Shown: in pieces, positions 44,695 to 51,784 of the stretch | How the letters are laid out: every line of letters starts with the position of its first letter | How positions within the stretch are numbered: the stretch's first letter is position 1 | Assembly (NCBI GenBank): GCA_030425145.1 | Contig: JAUHVK010000004.1 | Coordinates: 1 to 64,000, forward strand | Length of the DNA: 64,000 bases | From: Alphaproteobacteria bacterium | GTDB taxonomy: Bacteria; Pseudomonadota; Alphaproteobacteria; Rhodobacterales; Rhodobacteraceae | Reading direction: 5' to 3' | Translations under genes and position numbers: made by a program | The notes under the pieces: model-generated | Told to the model about the DNA's origin: nothing | What the model saw: only the letters and a program-made list of their open reading frames with translations | The model's database searches: none

Positions 44695-45858
44695 ATGGCC
44701 GAGGTTGTGATCACAGGTGCGGCGCGCACCGCGATGGGGGGCTTTCAAGGCGCGTTTTCCGACGTAAATGCCGCCGATCTGGGAGGCACCGCAATCCGCG
44801 CGGCCTTGGATCAGGCAGGCACTCCTGCGGTTGATGAGGTGCTTATGGGCTGTGTCCTGCCTGCAGGACAGGGACAGGCGCCAGCGCGGCAGGCGGGCTT
44901 TGCCGCCGGTCTGGGAGAAGAGGTGCCGGCAACCACGCTCAACAAGATGTGCGGGTCCGGCATGAAAGCTGCAATGATGGCGTTCGACGCCATCGCTCTG
45001 GGCCGCGCGACCACCATCGTAGCGGGCGGTATGGAGTCGATGACCAACGCGCCTTACCTTCTTCCGAAAATGCGCGGCGGCGCGCGCATCGGGCATGGGC
45101 AAGTAATCGACCATATGTTCCTAGACGGGCTGGAAGACGCATATGACAAAGGCCGCCTGATGGGCACCTTTGCCGAAGACTGCGCCGAAGCGTTCCAGTT
45201 CACACGCGAGGCGCAGGACGAATACGCCCTGCGGTCGCTGTCTAACGCGCTCGACGCACAGAAATCCGGGGCGTTCGAACATGAGATCACCCCGGTAACC
45301 ATCGCGACCCGAAAGGGCGAGGTGACGGTCACCGAAGATGAACAGCCCGGCAATGCCCGCCCCGACAAGATCCCGACGCTGAAACCGGCGTTCCGCAAGG
45401 ACGGCACTGTGACCCCAGCCAACAGCTCGTCCATCTCCGACGGCGCTGCTGCACTGGTGTTGACCACGGCTGAGGCCGCGGGTGACAGGGCGCGCGCGCG
45501 CATCATCGGGCACGCCAGCCATGCACAGGCACCGGGACTTTTCACCACCGCGCCGGTGCCAGCCGCGCAGAAGCTGCTGGCTCAAATCGGATGGAGCAAG
45601 GACGATGTCGACCTCTGGGAAGTCAACGAAGCCTTCGCCGTGGTGCCGATGGCCTTCATGCACGAGATGGGACTGAGCCGCGACATCGTAAATGTGAACG
45701 GCGGCGCCTGCGCCTTGGGTCATCCAATCGGCGCATCTGGTGCACGGATCATGGTGACACTGCTCAACGCACTGGAAAAGCGCGGGCTCAAGCGTGGTGT
45801 GGCCGCGATCTGCATCGGCGGTGGAGAAGGCACGGCCATCGCGATTGAGCGGCTCTGA
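44695..45858 (+). CDS. Acetyl-CoA C-acyltransferase (thiolase)
   Basis: This 387-residue thiolase has the acyl-enzyme cysteine in LNKMCGSGMKA (near residue 87), VNEAFAVVP with its Asn, the catalytic His in GGACALGHPIGASGAR, and the C-terminal CIGGGEGTAIAIE with the second catalytic Cys. It either condenses acetyl-CoA to acetoacetyl-CoA or cleaves 3-ketoacyl-CoA; without a paired beta-oxidation or PHB gene in the window, the direction is undetermined. GGAGG lies 5 bases before the ATG. Confidence 0.93.
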   Translation: MAEVVITGAARTAMGGFQGAFSDVNAADLGGTAIRAALDQAGTPAVDEVLMGCVLPAGQGQAPARQAGFAAGLGEEVPATTLNKMCGSGMKAAMMAFDAIALGRATTIVAGGMESMTNAPYLLPKMRGGARIGHGQVIDHMFLDGLEDAYDKGRLMGTFAEDCAEAFQFTREAQDEYALRSLSNALDAQKSGAFEHEITPVTIATRKGEVTVTEDEQPGNARPDKIPTLKPAFRKDGTVTPANSSSISDGAAALVLTTAEAAGDRARARIIGHASHAQAPGLFTTAPVPAAQKLLAQIGWSKDDVDLWEVNEAFAVVPMAFMHEMGLSRDIVNVNGGACALGHPIGASGARIMVTLLNALEKRGLKRGVAAICIGGGEGTAIAIERL

Positions 45859-45902
45859 ACCTCTCTGTTTTACAAATACCTCGGGGGTGAGGCCGCAGGC
45901 CG

Positions 45903-45919
45903 AGGGGGCAGCGCCCCCT
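45903..45919 (+). terminator. Hairpin between thiolase and fRMsr genes
   Basis: AGGGGGC (45903-45909) and GCCCCCT (45913-45919) pair around AGC. The surrounding 45872-45920 has the AAATACCTCGGGGG-type sequence plus a GGCCGCAGGCC mini-hairpin (45891-45901), a layout I recall as common in Roseobacter intergenic regions. Confidence 0.6.
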
Positions 45920-45944
45920 TCCCCGCTTTGCCAAGGGCACAGAC

Positions 45945-46403
45945 ATGACGATCGATTACCCGACCCTCGCCAAGACCATCGCCGCGCTGACTGACGGTGA
46001 AACCGATGAGGTGAGCCTGATGGCCACGGTGACCTGCGAGGTGCATCACGCCGACGACCGCTTTGACTGGACGGGCTTCTACCGCGTTGCCGGGCCGGAA
46101 CTGCTCAAGATCGGGCCGTATCAGGGTGGGCATGGCTGCCTGACCATCCCTTTCACGCGCGGGGTCTGCGGCGCCGCGGCCCGCACCGGAGAAGTTCAGC
46201 TTGTTCCGGATGTGGAAGCTTTCCCAGGCCATATCGCCTGCGCGTCCTCAACCCGGTCGGAACTGGTGCTGCCGGTCTGGAATGGCAAAGGCCGCCTGCT
46301 GGGTGTGTTCGACATCGACAGCGATCAGCCGGATGCGTTTACACACGAGGACGCCGACGCGCTGGCGAGTATCCTCAAAGCGACCTTTGTAGCCGTGCTG
46401 TAA
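45945..46403 (+). CDS. msrC: Free methionine-(R)-sulfoxide reductase (GAF type)
   Basis: This single GAF-domain enzyme reduces free Met-R-sulfoxide. The three conserved cysteines Cys65, Cys75 and Cys99 have the same 10- and 24-residue spacing as Cys84, Cys94 and Cys118 of E. coli fRMsr. SELVLPVWN and LGVFDIDSD are further GAF landmarks. It is 152 residues and complete. It complements the periplasmic MsrPQ of this window, giving protein-bound and free sulfoxide repair. Confidence 0.92.
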   Translation: MTIDYPTLAKTIAALTDGETDEVSLMATVTCEVHHADDRFDWTGFYRVAGPELLKIGPYQGGHGCLTIPFTRGVCGAAARTGEVQLVPDVEAFPGHIACASSTRSELVLPVWNGKGRLLGVFDIDSDQPDAFTHEDADALASILKATFVAVL

Positions 46404-46405
46404 TC

Positions 46406-46480
46406 TCAGGCGATGCCGATGAAAGACAGGATCGCAAGCACGATCACGATCAAGCCGACAAGATAGATAATGCGGTTCAT
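46406..46480 (-). CDS. 24-residue membrane micropeptide
   Basis: ATG at 46478-46480 follows AGGA about 8 bases upstream, and TGA is at 46406-46408. The product MNRIIYLVGLIVIVLAILSF continues with GIGIA-like residues to 24 in total, and is essentially one transmembrane helix. The stop lies 2 bases beyond the msrC stop on the other strand. Similar short single-helix peptides are common in Rhodobacteraceae (recall). Function unknown. Confidence 0.55.
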   Translation of the reverse strand: MNRIIYLVGLIVIVLAILSFIGIA

Positions 46481-46579
46481 GAGGTGGTCCTCGACAAGGG
46501 TTGCGCACCTCACAAACCACCGGTCGTCGTACTTGGTTCCCTGCGGTAGAACTCAGCTAATTTGGCGACCGTATCGCCA

Positions 46580-46643
46580 TGGTGAAAATTTCTTTTGAAT
46601 TTTCACCAAACCGTGCCATGAAATTCCAAGTGGAAATTTCATG
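46580..46643. promoter_or_regulatory. Two AT-rich inverted repeats, candidate operators of the XRE-cupin regulator
   Basis: TGGTGAAAATT (46580-46590) pairs with AATTTTCACCA (46598-46608) across a 7-base spacer. CATGAAATTCCA (46617-46628) pairs with TGGAAATTTCATG (46631-46643) with one base looped out. Both contain TGAAA-type half sites. They lie directly in front of the regulator's GTG start, in the place of an autoregulatory operator. Confidence 0.6.
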
Positions 46644-46651
46644 AGCGAGTC

Positions 46652-47224
46652 GTGCAACACGATCCGGTACTTCACAGCAAGACACTTGGCACAGACCTTC
46701 GGGCGCTGCGCAAGGCGCGTGGATTGACGTTGCAGGATATTGCCGACCGGCTCGGACGCTCAGTCGGCTGGGTCAGCCAGATCGAGCGCGATCTGTCCGA
46801 GCCGTCGATTACCGATCTGCGCCGTATCGCCAAGCTGTTTGACGTGCCCGTATCGCTTCTCTTCGGAACCCCGCAGGCGGCAGCAGAAGAGGCGGGGTAC
46901 GTTGTACGTGCGGGTGCGCGGCGCCCCATAGGCAGCGGCGACTCCGGGCTGATCGAAGAACTGTTATCGCCAGATCTGTCAGATGATTTCGAGGTGGTGC
47001 ATTCCACGTTCCAGCCGCACAGTCGGATCGGTGAAGTCGTCACCCGGCCGACACAGGAGGTTGGCTATCTCCTGTCTGGCAAGCTTGACCTTATCATCAG
47101 CGAAAGAATGTTCACGCTGACGCCGGGCGACAGCTTCCGGATCAAGGCCGAACCGTTTGAATGGATCAACCCTTATGATGACCCCGCCGTGGCGATCTGG
47201 GTCATCGCCCCACCGGTGTACTAA
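46652..47224 (+). CDS. XRE-family regulator with C-terminal cupin
   Basis: This 190-residue regulator has an N-terminal helix-turn-helix (DLRALRKARGLTLQDIADRLG, then SVGWVSQIERDLSEPS). A cupin follows (about residues 110-185) with TRPTQEVGYLLSGKLDLIIS and FRIKAEPFEWINP. Such regulators respond to a small ligand and control neighbouring catabolic genes. The start is GTG 46652, as no in-frame ATG lies upstream. Its TAA overlaps the ATG of the GFA gene by one base, so it heads the operon running to at least 51582. Confidence 0.88.
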   Translation: MQHDPVLHSKTLGTDLRALRKARGLTLQDIADRLGRSVGWVSQIERDLSEPSITDLRRIAKLFDVPVSLLFGTPQAAAEEAGYVVRAGARRPIGSGDSGLIEELLSPDLSDDFEVVHSTFQPHSRIGEVVTRPTQEVGYLLSGKLDLIISERMFTLTPGDSFRIKAEPFEWINPYDDPAVAIWVIAPPVY

Positions 47225-47637
47225 TGAGCGACGTTGACTACAAAGAACCCACTGGCCACAAAAACCTGACCGGAAGCTGCCTCTGCGGCGCAGTCACCTA
47301 TGTCGCGCGAAACGCGGCAGGTGCGCCCATTGCCTGCCATTGCACCCAGTGCCGCAAACAGTCGGGGCATGTTTGGGCATCCTCATATGTGCCGAACGGC
47401 ACGCTTGAGATCACGGGTGAAGTGCGTTGGTATAAATCCTCCGAGAAAGCCCGACGCGGGTTCTGCCCGACCTGTGGATCGGCGCTGTTCTGGGATCACG
47501 AGGACGACCCGTTCATCTGCTTTTCGACAGGTTCCATTGACGGGCCGACCGGATTAACGCTGGCGGAACACATCTATACGGGCAGCAAGGGCGATTACTA
47601 CACGATCAACCCCTCCGACCCACAACGCGAGGACTGA
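47224..47637 (+). CDS. GFA (glutathione-dependent formaldehyde-activating/CENP-V-like) zinc protein
   Basis: This 137-residue Mss4-like protein has zinc-ligand cysteines in GSCLCGAVTY, CHCTQCRKQSG and GFCPTCGSALFW, the pattern of Gfa-type proteins. True Gfa binds the formaldehyde-glutathione adduct, but many paralogues have unknown substrates. Here it sits in an operon whose demethylases release one-carbon units or formaldehyde, so a formaldehyde-handling role is plausible inference. Its start overlaps the XRE stop; LysE follows after 3 bases. Confidence 0.85.
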   Translation: MSDVDYKEPTGHKNLTGSCLCGAVTYVARNAAGAPIACHCTQCRKQSGHVWASSYVPNGTLEITGEVRWYKSSEKARRGFCPTCGSALFWDHEDDPFICFSTGSIDGPTGLTLAEHIYTGSKGDYYTINPSDPQRED

Positions 47638-47640
47638 TCC

Positions 47641-48264
47641 ATGCTTGAAGTAGCGCTTTCGATCCCGTTCTGGACCTATGTCACCTTCATGGGGGCGGCG
47701 CTGATCCTCTATATCACGCCGGGTGCGGACATGATGTTCACCCTGGCCAGCGGGATGCGCGGCGGCGCGCGGTCCGGCATTGCGGCGGCGGCCGGCATCG
47801 GGCTGGGCGTTATGGGCCATGTGATCATCGCAGCCGCCGGTCTTGCGGTGCTGCTGATCACCTACCCCATCGCCTATGACGCGCTGCGTTATGCAGGCGC
47901 GGCCTACCTGCTTTGGCTGGCGTGGCACAGTTGGACCGACACATCGGATCCCGCCCGGCGAGAAGGGCGTAGCGATACGTGGCGCGCGTTCCGGCGGGGG
48001 TTTCTGACCAACATCCTGAACCCCAAGGTGGGCCTCTTCGTGCTCGCCTTCCTGCCGCAATTCGCCAACCCCGAGATCAGCCCAGTCTGGCAACAAATCC
48101 TGATCCTCGGCACGCTTCTCGCGGTTGGTGAGCTTGCCGTCTACTGCATTCTCGGTGGTTTTGCCGGGATGGCCGCTGCGCGCATCCAGCGCGCGTCGGG
48201 GTGGATCAACAAATTGTCTGCAATTGTCTTTGGCGGGCTCGCGCTGCGCCTGGCTTGGAACTGA
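47641..48264 (+). CDS. LysE/RhtB family exporter
   Basis: This 207-residue membrane protein has about six helices. It shows the RhtB-type N-terminal LILYITPGADMMFTLASG, with conserved PG-x-D, and FLTNILNPKVGLFVLAFLPQF near residue 121. Such proteins export amino acids or related amines and also respond to threonine/lysine overflow. Its place in the operon with demethylases suggests export of an amino-acid-like substrate or product, but this is inference. It precedes the first DMGDH-like gene by 10 bases. Confidence 0.85.
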   Translation: MLEVALSIPFWTYVTFMGAALILYITPGADMMFTLASGMRGGARSGIAAAAGIGLGVMGHVIIAAAGLAVLLITYPIAYDALRYAGAAYLLWLAWHSWTDTSDPARREGRSDTWRAFRRGFLTNILNPKVGLFVLAFLPQFANPEISPVWQQILILGTLLAVGELAVYCILGGFAGMAAARIQRASGWINKLSAIVFGGLALRLAWN

Positions 48265-48274
48265 GGAGACCACA

Positions 48275-50713
48275 ATGTCCGATTTCCCCACAAGCACCCG
48301 TGTTGTCATCATCGGCGGCGGCGTCGTAGGCGCGTCCTGCGCGTATCACATTGCCAAAGCAGGCTGGGATTGCGTGCTTCTGGAGAAGAACGAACTGACC
48401 GCTGGCTCCACATGGCACGCAGCCGGGAACTGCCCGTCCTTCAGCACAAGCTGGGCGGTGATGAACATGCAGCGCTATTCGCTCTCGCTCTACCGGACAC
48501 TCGCCGACGAGGTCGATTACCCGATGAACTACCACGTCACCGGGTCGATCCGTCTGGGCCACAGCAAAGAGCGGATGCAGGAATTCGAACGCGCGCGGTC
48601 GATGGGGCGCTATCAGGGCATGAACCTCGAAATGATGGCGGTGGGCGATATCAAAGACCGCTATCCGTTCATCGAAACCCATGATCTGGCAGGCGCACTC
48701 TACGACCCCGAAGATGGTGACATCGACCCGGCGCAGTTGACACAAGCTCTGGCGAAAGGTGCGCGCCAGATGGGGGCAAAGATCGAACGGTTCTGCCCAG
48801 CCACCGGCGTGTCCCGCAAAGGCGACGAGTGGATCGTGCACACCGACAAGGGTGACATTACCTGCGAAAAGGTGGTGAACGCCGCAGGCTACTATGCCCA
48901 GCGCGTCGGCGAGTGGTTCAAACCCTATGGCGGGCGTACAGTGCCGATGACGGTGATGAGCCACCAGTATTTCCTGACCGAACCGGTGGCCGAACTGGAA
49001 GCGTGGTCCAAGGAAAACGGCAAGCTGCCACTGCTGCGCGATGTGGACAGTTCGTACTACCTGCGGCAGGAAAAGTACGGTCTGAATCTTGGGCCGTACG
49101 AACGGAACTGCAAGGCGCATTGGGTCACGCCGGATGATCCGATGCCGGATGATTTCAGCTTCCAACTGTACCCGGACGATCTGGAACGTCTCGAATGGTA
49201 TATCGAAGACGCGATGGCCCGCGTGCCGATCCTAGGGGCGTCGGGTGTTGGTCGGGTTATCAACGGCCCGATCCCATACGCGCCGGATGGGTTGCCGCTG
49301 ATCGGCCCGATGCCGGGTGTGCCCAATGCGTTCGAGGCCTGCGTGTTCACCTTTGGCATCACCCAGGGCGGTGGCGCGGGCAAGGTTCTGGCGGAATGGG
49401 TTACCGAAGGCCAGACCGAATGGGATATGTGGGCCGTCGATCCGCGCCGCTACACCGATTACGCCGATCAGGACTATTCCGACCAGAAGGCAATCGAGGT
49501 TTACGGCCACGAATACGCCATGCATTTCCCGCGCCATGCCTGGCCTGCCGGGCGCGACAAGAAACTGTCGCCGGTGCATGACAATATCCTCGCCGCAGGC
49601 GGTGTGATGGGGGCCTATAACGGTTGGGAGCGCGCCAACTGGTTCGCGCAGCCGGGTGACGATACCTCCGAAGAAAGCACACAGACCTGGGCGCGGAAAG
49701 GCCCGTGGCAACAACGGATCAAGGAAGAATGTGAGGCGGTGCGCGATGCGGCGGGTGTGATCGCCATTTCCGGCTTTACGCGCCTGTCGGTAGAAGGTCC
49801 CGGCGCGCGGGCGCATGTCGATGCGCTCACCTGTTCCACCCTGCCGAAACCGGGACGCGTGGGTCTGGCCTATTTTCCCGACGACCGGGGGCGCATTTTG
49901 ACCGAGATGTCGGTGATCCCGCAAAGCGACGAGGCGATCTGGCTGATCACGGCTGCCGTTGCGCAATGGCACGACCGCGATGTCCTGCTGCGCGATCTGC
50001 CCAAGGGTCTGACCGTGCAGGACCGCACGACGAAATACGAGTGTTTCCTCGTGACCGGGCCGAAATCGCGTGAGATGCTGGCACCTTTGACGGATGCCGA
50101 CCTGACGCTGCCTTGGCTGTCGTTCCAGGAGGCCAACGTCTGCGGAAAACCGTGCGTTCTGCTGCGCGTGTCCTTCGCAGGTGAGCTTGGATGGGAGGTG
50201 CACTGCCTGACTGAAGATGCACCCGAGATCTACGATGCCATTCTGGGCGCGGGGGCCAAACCCTTTGGCATGTACGCGCTCAATTCCTTGCGGATCGAAA
50301 AGGGCTACCGCGCTTGGAAGGGCGATCTCTCGACCGACTACACCATGCTCCAAGGCGGGTTGGATCGGTTGGTCAAACTGGACAAGCCCCAGGATTTTCC
50401 CGGCAAAGCCGCGCTTCAGAACGAACAACAGCAAGGTGTGACCAAACGGTTTGTCACGCTGATCGTCGATGCCGGTGACTATGATGCACCTTACATGTCG
50501 ACGCTCTGGCATGACGGGCAGGTCGTGGGTGAGACCACCAGCGGAGACTGGGGCTACCGGGTGAATGCCTCCATTGCGCTGGGTATGCTGCGGGCCGATC
50601 TGGCGGTGCCGGGCACGGAACTTCAGATCGACATCTTCGGCGAAATGCGCAAGGCGGTCGTCCAGAAGGACGAACCCCTCTGGGATCCGCAAAACGAAAG
50701 GCTGCGCGCATGA
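48275..50713 (+). CDS. DMGDH/sarcosine-dehydrogenase-type FAD and GcvT protein (paralogue 1)
   Basis: This 812-residue protein has an N-terminal FAD-dependent DAO domain (VVIIGGGVVGASCAYHIA) and the flavinylation-type motif STWHAAG, whose His is the covalent FAD site in mammalian dimethylglycine dehydrogenase. An FAO-M segment follows, then a GcvT-like folate domain (about residue 430 on) with GELGWEVH and YRAWKGD. The enzyme class oxidises an N-methyl group and hands the carbon to tetrahydrofolate. GAGGAG precedes the ATG. The substrate (dimethylglycine, sarcosine or a related amine) is not set by sequence. It overlaps the methyltransferase gene by 4 bases. Confidence 0.88.
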   Translation: MSDFPTSTRVVIIGGGVVGASCAYHIAKAGWDCVLLEKNELTAGSTWHAAGNCPSFSTSWAVMNMQRYSLSLYRTLADEVDYPMNYHVTGSIRLGHSKERMQEFERARSMGRYQGMNLEMMAVGDIKDRYPFIETHDLAGALYDPEDGDIDPAQLTQALAKGARQMGAKIERFCPATGVSRKGDEWIVHTDKGDITCEKVVNAAGYYAQRVGEWFKPYGGRTVPMTVMSHQYFLTEPVAELEAWSKENGKLPLLRDVDSSYYLRQEKYGLNLGPYERNCKAHWVTPDDPMPDDFSFQLYPDDLERLEWYIEDAMARVPILGASGVGRVINGPIPYAPDGLPLIGPMPGVPNAFEACVFTFGITQGGGAGKVLAEWVTEGQTEWDMWAVDPRRYTDYADQDYSDQKAIEVYGHEYAMHFPRHAWPAGRDKKLSPVHDNILAAGGVMGAYNGWERANWFAQPGDDTSEESTQTWARKGPWQQRIKEECEAVRDAAGVIAISGFTRLSVEGPGARAHVDALTCSTLPKPGRVGLAYFPDDRGRILTEMSVIPQSDEAIWLITAAVAQWHDRDVLLRDLPKGLTVQDRTTKYECFLVTGPKSREMLAPLTDADLTLPWLSFQEANVCGKPCVLLRVSFAGELGWEVHCLTEDAPEIYDAILGAGAKPFGMYALNSLRIEKGYRAWKGDLSTDYTMLQGGLDRLVKLDKPQDFPGKAALQNEQQQGVTKRFVTLIVDAGDYDAPYMSTLWHDGQVVGETTSGDWGYRVNASIALGMLRADLAVPGTELQIDIFGEMRKAVVQKDEPLWDPQNERLRA

Positions 50714-51582
50714 CAATAACCATACTGGACGGCGGGATGGGTCAGGAACTCATCCACCGTTCAGGCACTCCACCAACCCCGCTCTGGTCCACTCAGGTGA
50801 TGATCGACATGCCGCATCTCGTGCGGGAGATTCATGCAGATTACTTTGCTGCCGGAGCCGACATCGCCACCACCAACACCTATGCCATCCACCGCGACCG
50901 GCTGGCGGGAACCGAGCACGAAGACCGGTTCGAAGACTTACACCGCATCGCGATAGACATGGCTTTGGCCGCCCGCGACGCACACGGGTCCGGTCGGATT
51001 GCGGGCAGCATCGGGCCGCTTGGCGCGTCGTACCGTGCCGATCTGCAACCGCCGCACGAGATCGCGGTCGAACTAATGGCTGAGGTTGCGGGCCTCCTCG
51101 CACCCGCCTGTGATTTGTTGCTGTTCGAGACCGTGATCTCGGCCGCCCAGACAAGCGCGGCACTGGAGGCTGCGAAAGGTCTCGGCAAACCGATCTGGAT
51201 TGCGTTCTCTGTCGATGACGAGGACGGCAACCGCTTGCGCTCCGGCGAACCGCTCGCCGAGGCAGTTGCCCTATGTGGCGACGCCTCGGCCCTGCTCGCC
51301 AACTGCTCGGCCCCCGAGGCAATGCCCGCCGCGATCGACGTGCTCAGAACCAGCGGCAAACCCGTTGGCGCCTATGCCAACGCATTCACGCAGATCACCA
51401 AGGAATTTCTTGCTGACAAACCCACGGTCGACGCGCTGACAGCGCGCCGCGACATGGGGCCTGAGGCGTATGCCGATCAGGCCGCGACATGGGTCGATCA
51501 TGGGGCAACGATCCTTGGCGGCTGCTGCGAAACCACCCCAGCCCATATCGCCGAACTGGCGCGGCGGTTCGCGAAGGCCTGA
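50710..51582 (+). CDS. Homocysteine S-methyltransferase family protein (BHMT/MmuM-like)
   Basis: This 290-residue (beta/alpha)8 methyltransferase begins ILDGGMGQEL and carries the three zinc cysteines in LLANCSAPEAM (first) and LGGCCETTP (paired), the pattern of betaine- or S-methylmethionine-homocysteine methyltransferases. The family transfers a methyl group to homocysteine to make methionine. Between two demethylase-type flavoproteins, it is a good candidate for the first demethylation of glycine betaine or dimethylsulfonio compounds; that is inference. Its start overlaps the preceding stop (ATGA). Confidence 0.87.
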   Translation: MTITILDGGMGQELIHRSGTPPTPLWSTQVMIDMPHLVREIHADYFAAGADIATTNTYAIHRDRLAGTEHEDRFEDLHRIAIDMALAARDAHGSGRIAGSIGPLGASYRADLQPPHEIAVELMAEVAGLLAPACDLLLFETVISAAQTSAALEAAKGLGKPIWIAFSVDDEDGNRLRSGEPLAEAVALCGDASALLANCSAPEAMPAAIDVLRTSGKPVGAYANAFTQITKEFLADKPTVDALTARRDMGPEAYADQAATWVDHGATILGGCCETTPAHIAELARRFAKA

Positions 51583-51647
51583 CAGACATGACCCGCAGGC
51601 GGCCGCACCATTCGTTCTCGCTTAATCCCGGATTAAGGTTAACGCGC

Positions 51648-51678
51648 GGCCCCCTGCTTCTTCTTTTTCCAAATATGC
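51648..51678 (-). repeat. Dispersed intergenic repeat, copy A (minus orientation)
   Basis: Read on the minus strand this 31-base stretch differs at only one position from bases 55021-55051 in the plus orientation, including GCATATTTGGAAAAAG and AGAAGCAGGGGGCC. It lies between the methyltransferase and the second demethylase. An 11-base direct repeat, TAACGCGCGGC, flanks it (51640-51650 and 51703-51713). A 17-base palindrome CTTAATCC-C-GGATTAAG is at 51621-51637. Confidence 0.8.
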
Positions 51679-51784
51679 AAACGTCCGAACCGCCAAGCCG
51701 ACTAACGCGCGGCAAAGGCGAGGACAGGCGCACAAGCCAGCACCCCATCATCCTCCCAGGAATGGGAAATCAAGGAGACCTGCC

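Noticed and set aside
46641-46652. ATG at 46641 as start of the XRE regulator
   Set aside because: It is out of frame with the helix-turn-helix; the GTG at 46652 is the first usable in-frame start.
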